Shown one piece after another: positions 10,170 to 23,084 of a DNA stretch of 64,000 bases. A program made the position numbers and the translations under genes. The stretch's first letter is position 1, and every line of letters starts with the position of its first letter. The DNA comes from Fragilariopsis cylindrus CCMP1102 (Eukaryota; Bacillariophyta; Bacillariophyceae; Bacillariales; Bacillariaceae), in contig FMBT01000348.1 of NCBI GenBank assembly GCA_900095095.1, positions 203,501 to 267,500 on the forward strand. Reading direction: 5' to 3'. The notes beneath the pieces are model-generated. The model saw nothing but the letters and a program-made list of their open reading frames with translations, had not been told where the DNA came from and made no database searches.

Positions 10170-13012
10170 ATGATGTTAGAACCGATAATATCGAAAACCA
10201 GAGTTTGTATTAAAAATCTCCCACCGAAAACAACAGAGCATGATTTAAAAGAATTCCTTTTGAACGAGGAAAAGAAACGATGTCGATCACAAAAACAGGG
10301 TTCGAAAGAAACCGTTGATGACGACGACGACGATGACGACGATAATAATACTAGTCAACGAAAAATAATACAAATCACTGACTGTAAGATCCTTATGAAT
10401 TCAAAGGGAAATCTAGAAAGGTTGCATTTGTTGGATTTCGTCAACCAGAACAGGCACTACATGTAATTGAAACATTTCATCGAACTTATTTGAATATGAG
10501 TCGAATTACCGTGGAGGCTGCAACAGCAAAGAGAATTGATAATGACAATGAAAAGAATAAGAAAGTAATAGACACAGATGCAGACAAAAACGCCAAAAAT
10601 AGTGAGACTACTGATGATGATAATAATAATAATAATAATAATAATAATGCCGACAAGGATAAAAAAGTAGTAGCGGATAGAAAAGTGGAAGAATTTTTAA
10701 ATCTGATGGGAGCAGGTAACAAGAAATCAAAATTCTGGTCGAATGATACGGCTGAAGATCAAGGAGGAGGAATGGAAGTGGAAGAAATGAAGAAGATTCC
10801 GAATAGTAATAATAACAACGAGGTCGATGTGGACAGTTCTAGCAGCAGCAGCAGCAGCAGCAGTAGCAGTGACGAAGAATCTGACGATGACGATGATAAG
10901 AATGCCAAAAAGTCTATAAATGAGGAAAAGAAAACACCAACGACGAATGCAATATCTGACATGGATTTTTTACTTTCCAAGACGAAGAAAGTAGATGATT
11001 TAGAAGCAGAAGGAAGTGACGACGATTCGGACTCTTCTAGCAGCACCAGCTCCAGTTCAAGCTCCAGTAGCAGTAGCAGTAGCAGTAGTGACAGCGATGA
11101 TGACGTTGACAATGATAAAAACGAAAAAATGAGTCATAATGAAAACAAAGGTATGGCTCATAGTGAGTCAAATAAAAAATCATCAGATTGCTTGGACCAA
11201 GATCAAAATAATATCGAAGATGGTAGAGTCGACGATGATGACGACGACGACGAACAGCAACTTGCGGCAGCAATGGGAGTATCAAAGACTCGGTTGTTTG
11301 TACGGAATCTCGCATTCGAAACGACTGAAGAAGAACTGGAGAAATATTTTTCTGCTTGTGGACGATTGGTTGAATGTCACATACCTGTAGATGACCAAAA
11401 ACGTAATAAGGGATATGCATTTATTTCATTCGAATCGGCCGTAGATGCCATGGAAGCTACAAATCAACTCGATAAGGTTGACTTTCAAGGACGTCTGTTA
11501 CATATATTGCAAGCTCGTCCACCACCTCAATCAATCGAAAACAATGATGGGGATTCTAAAAACTTGACGTGGAAACAAAAACAGGAATTAGCACGAAAGG
11601 AAAAAGAAACAAAAGGTGTAGCTACTGGTGAGGCTTCTCAAGGTTGGTCTGCTAGTTTCGTTCGGGGGGATGCCGTAGTGGATAATTTAGCGGAACGATT
11701 AGGACTACGAAAGGGAGACATACTTGGAGTTAAGGATAAATTGTCGTCAGGTGATGCCGCCGTTCGATTGGCTTTGGGTGAAACACAAATCATTGAAGAA
11801 AATCGAGAATATTTTCGACAGCATGGAGTCGATATGGATGCTTTAGTATCCGCCAATGATGCTAACAACAACCAGACTGAAACACCACCGACCAATTCGA
11901 AACGTAGTAAGACAGCTATCTTGGTAAAAAATTTGCCCTTCGATACTCGTTTGGAGGAATTGGCGAAACTATTTCATGTTGGTCAGGAACCGATGAATAT
12001 TCTTTTGCCTCCTAGCAGGACCATTGCCATGATAGAGTACGGACATTCCACTGATGCCAAGAGAGCGTTTCGTAAATTAGCCTACCGTCGATTTAAGCAC
12101 GTCCCAATTTACTTGGAGTGGGCACCTTTACAGCCAAAAAGGACCACAAGGACTCATCCAAGAAAAGTGTATCGAGCCAGTCAGGATCATCAAATAGTAC
12201 TAACACTGCTACACGTACCGAGACTACCAATGAGGATCAGTCAATGGCAAATAATGACCGCAATAGCAACAGCCTTGACGATAACGATAATGAGGGTTCA
12301 GGTGACAATATTTCCTCCACACTGTATGTGAAGAATCTTAATTTTGAAACAACAGAAACAATTCTACAGGACGTCTTTGAAAACAAGTGGGTAAAAATAT
12401 TCTTTCTGTTCGTATTCCGCGGAAGGTTGCTCCAACGAGGAATGGATCTTCAACTATCGGAGCGGAAAGCCGTTCTCTATCTATGGGGTACGGATTTGTG
12501 GAGCTGGCGTCGCACGAACTTGCGAAAAAAGCCATCAAAATGCTACAGGGCAAACTTATTGACGGACACTCTCTTCAGCTTGCCATTTCATCTTCTACCG
12601 ATCAAAAATCATCACGATCAAAGGCTACTACAGCTACCGGCAAGAAACCACCCACAAAATTATGGTAAAGAATGTTCCATTCCAAGCAACGAGGACGGAG
12701 TTGTTGAAACTTTTTGGGACCTTCGGCCAACTTAAGAAGGTACGGCTGCCCAAAAAGTTTGACGGGAGCCATCGTGGATTTGCCTTCATTGAGTTTTTGA
12801 CAGGGAAGGAGGCGTTGACGGCCATGAATGCACTTTCACGTACTCATTTATACGGACGGCATTTGGTTCTGGAATGGGCTAGCGAAGAAGAAGACAATGA
12901 TCCAAGCAAAAGTATGGAACGACTACGAGACAAAGCTAAAAGAGATGCCGAGGGTGCAGCTGCCGCAAAATCAGCCGACCAGCGAAAGAATAAGAAAATA
13001 CGATTCGAGTAA
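10170..13012 (+). CDS. MRD1: Multi-RRM pre-rRNA processing protein, MRD1/RBM19-like (four 1-nt breaks)
   Basis: Five RRMs are visible in order: TRVCIKNLPPKTTEHDLKEF; TRLFVRNLAFETTEEELEKY; AILVKNLPFDTRLEELAKLF; STLYVKNLNFETTETILQD; and LMVKNVPFQATRTELLKLFG. Long Ser/Asp-rich linkers lie between RRM1 and RRM2. This order and the C-terminal RRM match MRD1 of yeast, a nucleolar factor needed for 18S rRNA maturation in the SSU processome. The gene is split over four frames, each break lacking one base, at about 10406-10411, 12136-12140 (A5), 12384-12391 and 12656-12659 (A4). Adding four bases gives 2847 nt, a 948-aa protein without stops. Because conservation crosses every break, I treat the gene as intact with sequence errors. 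Start: ATG at 10170, the first in frame. Confidence 0.85.
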
Positions 13013-13586
13013 AATAACTCATTTCAAGGAAAGAATGATCAATAAATACAATAGATTTTTCATTTTTGCTAAGTTACTCTCGAATGTACTTTTAGATAAC
13101 ACCTTATATTCAACAAATACTGCCGATATAGTGCTAACAATTATTCCGGGATGTTTTAGATATTTTTTCGTTGTGCGATCATCGTCACACAATGGACCAA
13201 CCATTTTAGGATGTTAGCTCTCAGACATACAATCATATGGACCAATAGTAGAATAGAATGAAAGTAGTATCAAGAATGTCAATGGATTAGTTTTATTATC
13301 GTTCACGATCAATTTTAAAGAGTAGAGTTTCGTACACACTATATATCACGTTATCGCTCTCTCAAAACAATCATGGTAACGAACCACAAAGATGCTGTAG
13401 TTGTGACATTTTTATATATAGATGTAAATAAATCCGTTGCCCCGATCGAATTCTACAGTGTTCTATTATTTGTTTCACTTCTTTCCCAACCTGCGTGCGG
13501 CACACAAAAAAGCAGCATACACTACAGATCCGTTTCAACATATCATAGTTTCAATCCATCGTTTTGATATTCTGGCCACACTGCCT
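13013..13586. other. Convergent 3' region between MRD1 and NSE4
   Basis: No gene is seen in this stretch, which lies between the stop codons of two convergent genes. Confidence 0.5.
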
Positions 13587-14957
13587 TCACTTTCTCGAAG
13601 TTCTCTTCTCGTGAATAGAACCTTCTCGATGCGGGACATCTGATTTTTTTACATCATAGGCTCTGATCATATCTCTCCAGTCTTTCATCGTCAAACTCAC
13701 GATTGCCTGACGGGGAGGTGGTTGTGATTGCATTTGGTCTTCTGTACTGTATCTGGCGATCGGTCCTCCATCGAGTTCTAATCCCTCATCCACAACTTTG
13801 GGTTCCCTGACGTCCAACTGGGCTGTCCTTTTTTGACTAAAAACGAATAGTGGAACATATTTTCGACAGTTTGGGTGAACGACTTGGGATTGAAAAGAAG
13901 CTCTACTGCACAAGCTCCGTTGTGTTTTTTAAGTTTCTTCGCGACCTTCGAAGGAATTTTTTCGCGACTTCCATATTTTTCTTTGAGCTTCTTCTTATGT
14001 GCGATATATCTTCGATTGACCTTTTTCTCAAGGGCTGTACTGACATCTATAATGTTTTGTTCTACAGCGCTCAGTTGGTCTGCTCCCCTTTTAGTATGGC
14101 CCTGGATATCCTCTGGACGTTCCTCTTTGGCATTCTTTTCTTCCTCCGAGATTTGTAGACGAGGACGTTTGGCCCTCTGCTTGACATGAAGTTCTTCTTT
14201 TCCATCTAGGAGCGGTCCATTCAAAAATGAAACGTTGGAAGGAGCGGCGTTAAAACAGATACCAGCCTGCACGCCCAAAGCATGCCAATTGAAAAACGAG
14301 TTCCCGTTTCCTTTTTTGACTTGACATGCTTCAATCAATTTACTAACAATCCGATCTGCGTCGTAACGAGGTACCTACGATATAAAATAGTAAAAACAAT
14401 GATACACAGAAGAGATTGTTGGTTGTTGTTGCGGTGTTGAGTAACGACGTTGTAAACCCAAAATTGTCGATTTTTCGTTCTTAAAACAGTTGCATTGCCC
14501 CAGTAGAACTTAATGCAACATCAAAATCGTCGACAACAACAATGATAGTGCGATACAGAGATAAATGAATAAGTGTATAAACAATTAACAACCGATCATT
14601 AGTACTCACCTGAATCAGCTGATCTACCTTACTTGCGGCCTTCTTTGCAATTTCGTCGACATTTTCAGAATCCAATACAGCTTCACGTATGTATGCGACC
14701 TTTTTAAAAATTTGATTGTTTTTATTACGTGCTTCATCCACGTCAAGATCAGGGATTTCATTGCGCAATTTGCGTTGAGATTTACGTATTTCTCTTCGTT
14801 CCTCTTCTGTATATCCCTCGCAGACTTTAAACTCGGATTCTTCCTGTTCATTCACATCCACATCATCATCATCATTATCATCTTCATCGTTATCTTGTCC
14901 ATGATCATCGCCATCATCGTCGCGGTCGAACTGATCATTATCCTCGTGGCGAGCCAT
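13587..14957 (-). CDS. NSE4: SMC5/6 complex kleisin subunit NSE4 (one 1-nt break)
   Basis: Two exons, 14957-14610 and 14374-13587, joined through CAG|GTGAGT and ATCGTAG|GTACC. After an acidic N-terminus the kleisin helix region reads YTEEERREIRKSQRKLRNEI and the middle contains WHALGVQAGICFNAAP. The C-terminal winged-helix part reads FNPKSFTQTVENMFHYSFLVK, the Nse4 signature, and then AIVSLTMKDWRDMIRAY. NSE4 bridges the SMC5 and SMC6 heads in the DNA-repair and chromosome-maintenance complex. A one-base loss in a T6 run (13829-13834, plus strand) shifts the frame after SFLVKK; restoring it gives 1137 nt and 378 aa. A TACTGTA heptamer lies 106 bp upstream (15063-15069). Confidence 0.88.
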
Positions 14958-15798
14958 TGTTGTTGCTGCTGTTGCTACTGTTGCTGTTGCTGCTGCTGCC
15001 TACTGCTGCATTTATTTTGCAGTTGTTAATGTTGTTGGACTGTTTGGTATAGTACTTTAAAGTACTGTAGTCCAGTAAAATAAGACAAAACAAATTGTCA
15101 CGCGCAAGATACGAGTGAAAACCTTCATTTCTTCCGCGACCAATGCTTTTTTCAAAAAAGCGCTGGTGTGGCTGCAGGGAAAAAAAGAAGTCTCCTGGTA
15201 ATTTAAGTTTTATCTCCATTTTTCCATGTGAAATTTAATCTTCACCTTATTTTGTAGTACTAGTACCGTATTACAGTAACTTAACTTAAAGAGAGAGTTC
15301 AGAATACTTATAGTATCAACCATTATCATTAGCATTAGTCAAGACTAGTTGCCACTAACATTTACAGGATGTAGATGAAAAAAACATCAATTACTTTATC
15401 TCTTATCATTACTATACTGCAACTAGAAAAGCAGGCACAGATAACGAATAATCTTAGTGTGAGAGACTATCTTCCTTCCTTCCTTCCTTATTATTACTGT
15501 CATTATTATTTCATTATTGGCAGGCATTCATGCCACTCTGGATTTTTCAATTCTCATTTACTCAATCAAAAGTAGTCGTATATTTATCTAATCACAGTCA
15601 TCAATCAATCTCCAAATGAAATACAAAGAAGAAAAAGAAAAAGAAGAAAGGGAAGAAAGGTTGAATAATTTAACAACTTTGAATCTTGTTTGTTGTTTTG
15701 TAAAACATACATTCACCTTGTTATTGTTGTGTGTGGTAGTATAGTAGGTTCCAGGCAGTAGGTGGTGTCTGCTGTCTAAGGCTGATGTTATGATTTTC

Positions 15799-15829
<31 letters not shown>

Positions 15830-15830
15830 C

Positions 15831-15885
<55 letters not shown>

Positions 15886-16312
15886 ATACATATATATTTA
15901 TATATATAAATTTTATATATACACACATCTATCTTTTGTTGCTGCCTAATAAACAGAAAGGGCATAACGTTAGATTGCTGTTTTTGAAGCCATATAATAA
16001 ATCCGGGTCTTTTTTGTTGTCATATCCGAATACACGTACAATTTTTTTTGTGCAAAATGCAAATCACTACATACAATCATTATTTTTAATTTGAACTTGA
16101 TGAGATCTTCTTCTAACAAGCAATCATCACCTCCACCATTATCAACCGAATATATTATTTTTTGATCTAGACTCCATTGTACAATTCAAGTCTCAGGAGG
16201 TATCATAACAGAGTGTGGTTCATACGCGGTAAATCATAGGAGTGAATCGAGAAACAGAAACGAGAAACAGATAAGTGAGAGAGGAAACCCCAATAAACCA
16301 TATTTCGAGAAG
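14958..16312. other. Intergenic region, divergent promoters
   Basis: No gene is seen between the divergent starts of NSE4 (14957) and the cupin-like gene (16313). It carries a CAG/CAA-type repeat near 14960-15010 and the CT/TA microsatellite listed separately. Confidence 0.5.
15804..15920. repeat. (CT)n followed by (TA)n microsatellite
   Basis: About 65 bp of nearly pure CT repeats passes directly into TA repeats and AT-rich DNA. Not coding. Confidence 0.9.
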
Positions 16313-16463
16313 ATGCAGGAACAACGCAAGTTCATTAGTAAAGTGGTTCGGTCTATGCTTCTAGTGACCGTTGTCGTTCTACTGTCGACTAATAAAGCCT
16401 CGTGTTTGCATAAAACCGGTACGATACCGACACACGAACGCAGGAGGATGATACAGATGGTGG

Positions 16464-16495
<32 letters not shown>

Positions 16496-17645
16496 GCGGT
16501 GATATATCTAGGAATAAAGCAACGGGAACCACTACAAGTACCACCAAGACGGCATCAGGTAGCACTACCACCAGCACTAAAGTTCCCTTTTCCAAAAATC
16601 ACATCGGCACACCATCGCACCAATATCAAAATCCATTCGCAAAAGGTTTTGAAATTACCACACGCGTATACACAGATGCAAACGATAAACTTGCTCATTT
16701 CGATGACAACCTAATAGAGAAGAAAAAAGAAAAGAAAAACGACAATGACAATGACAATGAAACAAGTTCGACAACAACGTCATCACCATCGAAGCCGATC
16801 GTTTTGCCTTATTGGGAGTGTGGTGTAGCTGGATCTACCACTGTGCCTGTTCCTATATCGACCCTTACAGTTCGGCACTTGTTGGGTCATCAATCGGCAG
16901 GTAAATTTACTAATGGATGTGGTCGAAGTGAAGCGGGAGTTGATGATACACATCCACGACTTATCGTTGCTCTTACACCATTAGAAATTGTACTGAATTC
17001 CAACGAAAAACGTATATTCTATCCGGGTGATGTTATTTTATTCGAAAATTGTCTATTGGGAGGTCATATATTACAAGGCCATGAAGGACGGGATATGATC
17101 GCTATGATGCTAACGTTACCCCATCCATATCATCATGTTGGTAAAGAACGAAATTCATTATCATCAATTTTAAATTGGAAACAAAATCCTTGCAAGACGG
17201 GTTTGGCTAATAGAGGGGGTACTAGTACCGATGGTTCGTCGACCAACTTAGAGGGAATTGATATTGATAATATCTTAGCAAAATGGACACGATTGTCCCA
17301 ATTTCGACGACGACTTGGTTTAGGAGTGATCGGAGCGGGATTATCATTAGCTCTTGCTGACTTCTTAGGTAAAGTAGCGCCAATTGCTTTAGCAGTTGCC
17401 GCTGGAGGTGGATTAGTCGTGGCAGGTGGAACGTTCGGTGTTGTTAAGCTTGGAGAATACGGATTAGACGAGTTAGACTTTTGGCAAGAACGTCGACTTT
17501 TGAGAATACAAGCGGTAGTAGTGATAGTAATGATAATGATAACGGTAATGATGGTGATGGTGATGGTGCTGATGGCATTAATACTGATACGCGTGGAAGC
17601 ACAAATGAAAGAGAGTCTGGTGACGCGACGACAGCGAGAACGTGA
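16313..17645 (+). CDS. Secretory-pathway hypothetical protein, cupin-like core plus membrane segments (1-nt breaks)
   Basis: The first 33 residues form a signal peptide (VVRSMLLVTVVVLLSTNKASC). One base appears missing in an A4 run at 16412-16415. After it the frame continues through an Asp/Asn-rich stretch into the conserved part at 16810: PYWECGVAGSTTVPVP, FYPGDVILFEN, GGHILQGHEGRDMIAMMLTL. That alternation resembles a small cupin-like barrel seen in diatom secreted proteins; I infer the fold and no reaction is assignable. Two hydrophobic segments follow (VIGAGLSLALADFLG, APIALAVAAGGGLVVAGG). A second likely one-base loss near 17509-17512 restores an acidic Ser/Asn/Asp tail ending TGA at 17643-17645 in place of an implausible Val/Met-rich run; otherwise the frame would end at 17880. 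Repaired length is 1335 nt, 444 aa. Confidence 0.6.
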
Positions 17646-18636
17646 ACGTGAACGTGGAAGGCAAAGTCTTTATGTTGGATCGGCACGAACGCACCAATTC
17701 AATTTTAGTACTCAATTGAGGAATTCGAACGGGTGTGTATTGTTGTTGTCCCGACCAATTATATGTATATATAGGCAAGTAAGGCTGAACTTACGGATGT
17801 TGATTTATTTATTTTCTCCACTCTCTTCTCGAGGAGCAAATTTTGGACCGGTTGGTGCATACAAAATATTTGATAATTGAAACTTCGACACTTTTGCTGC
17901 AGTACGTTTCGCTCTTTAAAAGTATAATTCTACTTTTTTTTCTTAAACGATGCCGCATACTTCTGTACTGGTGAAAGTTGATTGATAGCAGAAAGAACAA
18001 CCCTTATGAATAACAACAACAATCCTGAAAAATAACAATACGTCAGAGTGTATGGACTGTTCAATCGCCCATAATAAAAATTATTGAGAAAGAAAAAATC
18101 TAGGAATGATTTGGTCATAGACGTACTACTTCTCTAATTGCTACTCGTTATAAATTTCTTTTAATATCAACTAGAAATATTGTAAAAAGAATATTTTGAT
18201 ATTTTCTTTTGAAAAATATAGTATCTTAGTATCTAATAAAATAGTAATTTAAAGAAGAGCATATTTAAGATAAACCAGGATGCAATTTTTGTTAGTGTCT
18301 TCATCTTATTTTGCATAGCATTATTTTCCCTCTCTCTCTTTCTCTACTTATTTTGTGTTAATTGTGTATGTGTATGTGTACGTGTGTTTATTATTATCAT
18401 AGAAAGACATATTGTAGTCTTAACATGCATGAGATATAATACAGTCAATGGTAGCGGGGATTAAATGAATGGATGGATGGAAGGGTGGATAGATGGATGG
18501 ACGAAGATACAGAAATGATGGTACGGGTTGTACTCGTATACGATGTTTTGTTTTTGTGTGTTGTGTTGTGTTATGTTATGTTTTCGTAAAATCGAAAAGA
18601 AGAGAGAAAGAGAACAGTTCAGGTATACTGTATTTT
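17646..18636. other. Intergenic, with GGAT and GTGT microsatellites
   Basis: No gene is seen. A GGATGGAT-type repeat lies at about 18469-18502 and TGTGTTGTG repeats at about 18555-18580. The two neighbouring genes are convergent. Confidence 0.5.
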
Positions 18637-19241
18637 TTAAAGTATTATAGTGCTTCGTTGCATCGTCTGTAAGTAGGCATTGAGTTGACGTGAGGAAGAT
18701 TCGATGGATGAAATTACACCCGTAATGCTTTTGGTACGGTTGTATTCCTCTGTCTTAGGAGTTTTCATGGTAAGACTTTTGCGTGTTTCTTGAGATCTTT
18801 TCATTGATTCTTCTAATTTCTTGAGGATTTCTTGGTACCGTTTTTGGTCAATGATCGGTGGATGCTGCTGCTGCTGCTGCTGTTGGATAGTACACGTCGT
18901 ACTTCCTTCATCGTCAAAATCCATGGAATCTTCCTCCTCGGAGTTTTCTTCCACTAACAAAGGAACTAGGAAGCAATGATCGTCAATATTGTCACCCGCA
19001 CAGTCAATCATGTTCATAGTCGAAAAGGATCTTAATTCCTCACTCGGTCCGGTGGGAGAAGTACAACCGTATTGGACGTGATCACCATTTATGACACCAC
19101 AACCAAAAATATCGTCACCGAGTAAGTTATTGCCAATTTGTTCATCAACTTCCATGAGACTAGCTATATCAGGATCTTGATCTTCAAATGCTTCTACTGC
19201 TGCTGCTGTTGAAAAAGATGACGATGACGATGACGATGACG

Positions 19242-19272
<31 letters not shown>

Positions 19273-19530
19273 CGATGATGATGATACATATATTGATAAA
19301 GAATCATGTGAAGTTGCAGGTTGTACATCTTGATAACAACAACGTTGAGATTCATCCGACAACCATTCGTTAAGAACCTTCGCGGCAGCCTGAAACGATG
19401 TAGCTGAAAGTAGATCTTCTTCGTCACCTGCAGCAATTATCATTTGCGTATCGTGTTCGGCCCATTCTGAAGGAAGAGATGTTAAGTCGTTGTTGGTAGG
19501 TATAGGAGAAGAGTTAGAAGAGAAGTTCAT
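18637..19530 (-). CDS. Hypothetical protein with a diatom-type Lx2SMxRSxxxR motif
   Basis: Intact 297-aa ORF with ATG at 19530. The first 70 residues are soluble and acidic (EWAEHDTQMIIAAGDEED). They are followed by a poly-Ser tract of some 25 residues encoded by GATGAC-type repeats, a short poly-Gln tract, and a basic, helical C-terminus containing KRYQEILKKLEESMKRSQE. The spacing LEESMKRSQETRKS resembles a short motif repeated in many diatom-specific nuclear proteins of unknown role. No signal peptide, membrane segment or enzyme motif is seen. The ORF is real by its length, low-complexity style and conserved tail; function is unknown. Confidence 0.65.
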
Positions 19531-20765
19531 TGTTAGTTTTGCGTGTATGATACCGGTATGTATAATATTGTGAGCATGTGAGAAAATATCTACTAATAAT
19601 GTGGATTTGTGTGTTTGTGTAGTGGCTTCTGCCGTTAAACGCGAAGGTTTTTGTTCGTGCCACGAACAAATTACTAGTAAACATCAGCAGTAATAATGCA
19701 TGTTCTAACAATGCTGTGGGGAAGTTCGACTTTCTCGCAAAGATTACACTAGAATAGTGATTTAAACTTTAAAGGCGCTTAAGGCGGAAACTACCAGTCG
19801 TAAAATGCACAATCATTGATACTGTAATCAGCTTTTTTCGATTCCGAAAGCCTGGCTGTCGAAAGCTGTCTCGATGACCGTCTTATTTTAATGTGTTACC
19901 GTCAATACGTCGTTCTATTTGTTATAGAAAAAAGGAAACTAACTCTACAATACTATGATTAACAAAAAGTGAAAGAGACATGATTTAGTCTCATACAAAA
20001 ACGGCTTATCAGTTATTCATAATAAGAAGAGCAAAGGACAGACGAAAACGTTTTATGAATATCTACGATGGAACACCTTCAAAACACACAAAGAAATAAA
20101 AAGTTAGTTATTGTGCAAAAAGCAATTGTTCTACAGCAGTACTACCCGTACTAGTATATTCATTGGGTGCGCGTTGAACTAGGAAAAATTGATACTGTAT
20201 TACGATAGGTATAGTAAATATGTATCAAGAGTGAGCAAGCCGACTAGTTCCTCAAGACATCTACTGTACAAGTCCACGTGTATTAGGCATTCATTCACCA
20301 GCATACTAGTAGTGACTTATCTTCCATTCCGACTGTATATCATAATATATATATATATCATAATATCATATATCATGTATGTGTAATTTTAGCATGCTCC
20401 CTTGTGATATTCTTGTTCTTTTGTATAATTCCCTGTAGTAATTTATTATTTGTTACTTGCTGTATATGCACGTATGCACTGTCTCACGGTAATATTTCTA
20501 TCTACCGTATGGTTGCTTCTATTATGAAATTTACCCTGTTTTTAGTCTATCCAAGGAACATTTTGTGTTTTTTGTGTTTAAGGTCTGCTTACTACAGAAG
20601 TACTAGTTTTTTTTATGGCGACCATCATGTTATTCATTATATTCATATGCATATAGAAGATTATAGTTCAGGGATACATATGCTGTTATAATAGCTTTGT
20701 AAGTAAGTACAATTCAATGACTCCTTACTATCAAAAATGAAAATACAATTGTGTGATTCCATGCA
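19531..20765. other. Gene-free interval
   Basis: No gene is seen between the start of the hypothetical protein (19530) and the 3' end of the PDK-type kinase. TACTGTA occurs at 19820-19826, 20194 and 20261. Confidence 0.45.
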
Positions 20766-23084
20766 TCAAATAGGCACAGGTTCCTTTGTATTTCCCAGCC
20801 TTGCAAGGTATACGAATGCATCAGTTCCGTACCCCTCCATACTCATTATACTCAAATCTCCGCCAAAGTATCGACAGTAACTACGCGAAATAGGCAATCC
20901 GTATCCTAAACCAGCGAGCGGTGAATCAATCCCATGATCGACGGCCTCATTCTCAACGACACCAACCATACCTTTATCACCAGGACGATTACAGAAGGAA
21001 AATAAGTGAGCATTTCTATATGGGTAGACAGACCAACAATGGTGTTCACTACCATAACACTCACTACCCAAAACAAAGTAATAAGCGGGGTATCCTCTTC
21101 CCCACTTATAAGTACTACTTACCCTCTTGTATGGATGGATCTGCAGTTGTAAAAAGATACGACCAAATCTTCTTCACATTACTTCGAGGAATTCCCCCAC
21201 CTTCATCGCTCACTTTGATAACAACATCTTCATTGTCGCTTCCATCAGCAATAATGACCTTGATCAGCAATAGTAATCGTATCGTACCAGCAACAACAAC
21301 AACAACAATAATAATAATAAGAACAAATGTCGATTGAATGGTAAGATGTATACGTGGTATTCTTTTATTTTATGCCTTTCTTCCTTTTTTTATCCTTGAC
21401 AAAAACTTTCCCCAGAACAAACATTATACATACCTTAATTGGGGGATAGTCTGCATCTGTTCCGTGCCATTCCACGGTTGCACGCATACTATTCTTCAAC
21501 AACTCTAGCATAATATAATGCAAATGTGTGGGAACGTAGGGAAAGGTCAAGTCCAACCTTCCACTCATGATAACTTCTGGAGCGTCCCCGTATTTTCTCG
21601 TGCACATAAAAGCTGCATCATCGATAGCACGCTTAACAATTTCGTACGGAGATGTAACACCACATATGATTCCTTTTGTTTGTTTGTTTGGAAGATTTTT
21701 TAAGATATTGAAAGACTATTCAGTAAGGCACAAAAAATACACATAAACAGTTGAAACCCAAAACGGAAAACAGATAGACAAACAACTTACCAACGTAATG
21801 ATCAACAGGAGGCTGTCGAAGGGCAAGATACTGACCGATCAACACCCGAATACCGATACGACATAGATAAAATCGATCTAAAAATGCATGAGTTTCTTCC
21901 ATTTTTGCGAATACATCCTTGCGACGTATATTAGTATTTTTTGATTTGTTTTTGGTAGAGGTTGATTTTTTATGGATGTGATGACGAAATTCGTAAGCTC
22001 CTCTTGCCATTTGTACTAGTACACGAGAATGTCGTTCATAAATCCCTTCTACCAACCTTGAAAATGCTTGTTCCTGATCCGCACTGACAATTTTCTTATC
22101 GAATTCTAATAGTTCCAGAAAGGATTGAATATACAATTGTTTGACTTCCTTAACGGATTGCATATCTTTCATTAATGGTACCTAATTTATTTTCCATTGG
22201 AACACAGCATAACGATAGTCGTACAATGAAATAAATTTTGAAAGGATAACTCACTTGAGCACAGAAAGTAAATAGTAGAAGAAAAACTAAAGGAGACCAC
22301 ACACCGATTATACGAGACACATCTTTATTTCTCTCTCTTTCTCATCCTTACCTTTTCCAGATCTTGAACACGATGTGCTAACCGAATAGGAAGTTCACGA
22401 CGTAAGAAAGAAGCGACCTGTACAAGACCAAACATTTTGATTATTGAACCCAATCAATTGGTTAGTTGTTGAAATCCAATCAATTGTGACATAGAACATA
22501 AATATATTAATAATCTTAATTATTTATACAACGTACCTGCATTAAAACCAACTCTGTTGCAGTATGTTCCTTCATGGCAACATGTTCGAAGTGTCGATCG
22601 AGATATTCACCACGTCCGGTCCTCATCAAAACTTGTAAGCTGACGGTCGTTGGGGATTGTTTAGCGTGATAATTGATAAGCTTTGCAACTTCGTCTGAAA
22701 CACCATCATATTTAATATCTCGACCATCTTTACTGGGATTTTTTGCAGTAGTCGTCGACTTCGGAGATGATGATGATGGTGATGATGACGATGATAACAA
22801 CCGAGTGATGGGTATGTTTCGTAGATTTCCTAGTTCATGGTGATTATTGCGATTGTCGTAAGTATTGTTCCTATTCGTTACCGTTACCGTGACCGGTATG
22901 ATCGTGTTCCGTGCATGTTGCGACAAAGACCTTCTACCAGTTGCGATACTTATTATGTTCCTTGTCTCATCGACGAAGCTTCATTCTTAAAGTTCATATT
23001 TGCTGAACGATAGTAGATAATACCACGATTGTGTACAGCTGAAGTAGACGACATCGTTGATTGTAAACTTCGAAGGAAATTCAT
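20766..23084 (-). CDS. Mitochondrial protein kinase of the PDK/BCKDK family (one 1-nt break)
   Basis: Six exons on the minus strand: 23084-22537, 22417-22352, 22181-21791, 21672-21434, 21258-21123 and 20971-20766. All introns are GT-AG and phases agree. Diagnostic parts of this histidine-kinase-like Ser kinase are FLRRELPIRLAHRVQDLEK, the N-box LHYIMLELLKNSMRATVE, the G1 box VSDEGGGIPRS, WSYLFTTA, and the G2 box PLAGLGYGLPISRSYCRYF. Such enzymes phosphorylate and inactivate the E1 subunit of mitochondrial pyruvate or branched-chain 2-oxoacid dehydrogenase. The Arg/Ser-rich N-terminus MNFLRSLQSTMSSTSAV fits a mitochondrial presequence. It lies in a shifted frame; one base is missing near 22958-22963. 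Repaired length is 1587 nt, 528 aa. Substrate (PDH or BCKDH) cannot be decided by eye. Confidence 0.87.

Noticed and set aside
10486-11112. Leu/Ser-rich minus ORFs opposite MRD1
   Set aside because: They are shadows of the GATGAC/AGCAGC repeats that encode Asp/Ser runs on the plus strand.
14712-15029. Ile- and Cys-rich plus ORF opposite NSE4 exon 1
   Set aside because: It mirrors the poly-Asp N-terminus of NSE4; composition is that of a repeat shadow.
17646-17880. Extension of the cupin-like protein to 17880
   Set aside because: It requires an implausible Val/Met/Ile run encoded by GATGGTGAT repeats; the adjacent frame yields the usual Asp/Asn/Gly tail and a stop at 17645.
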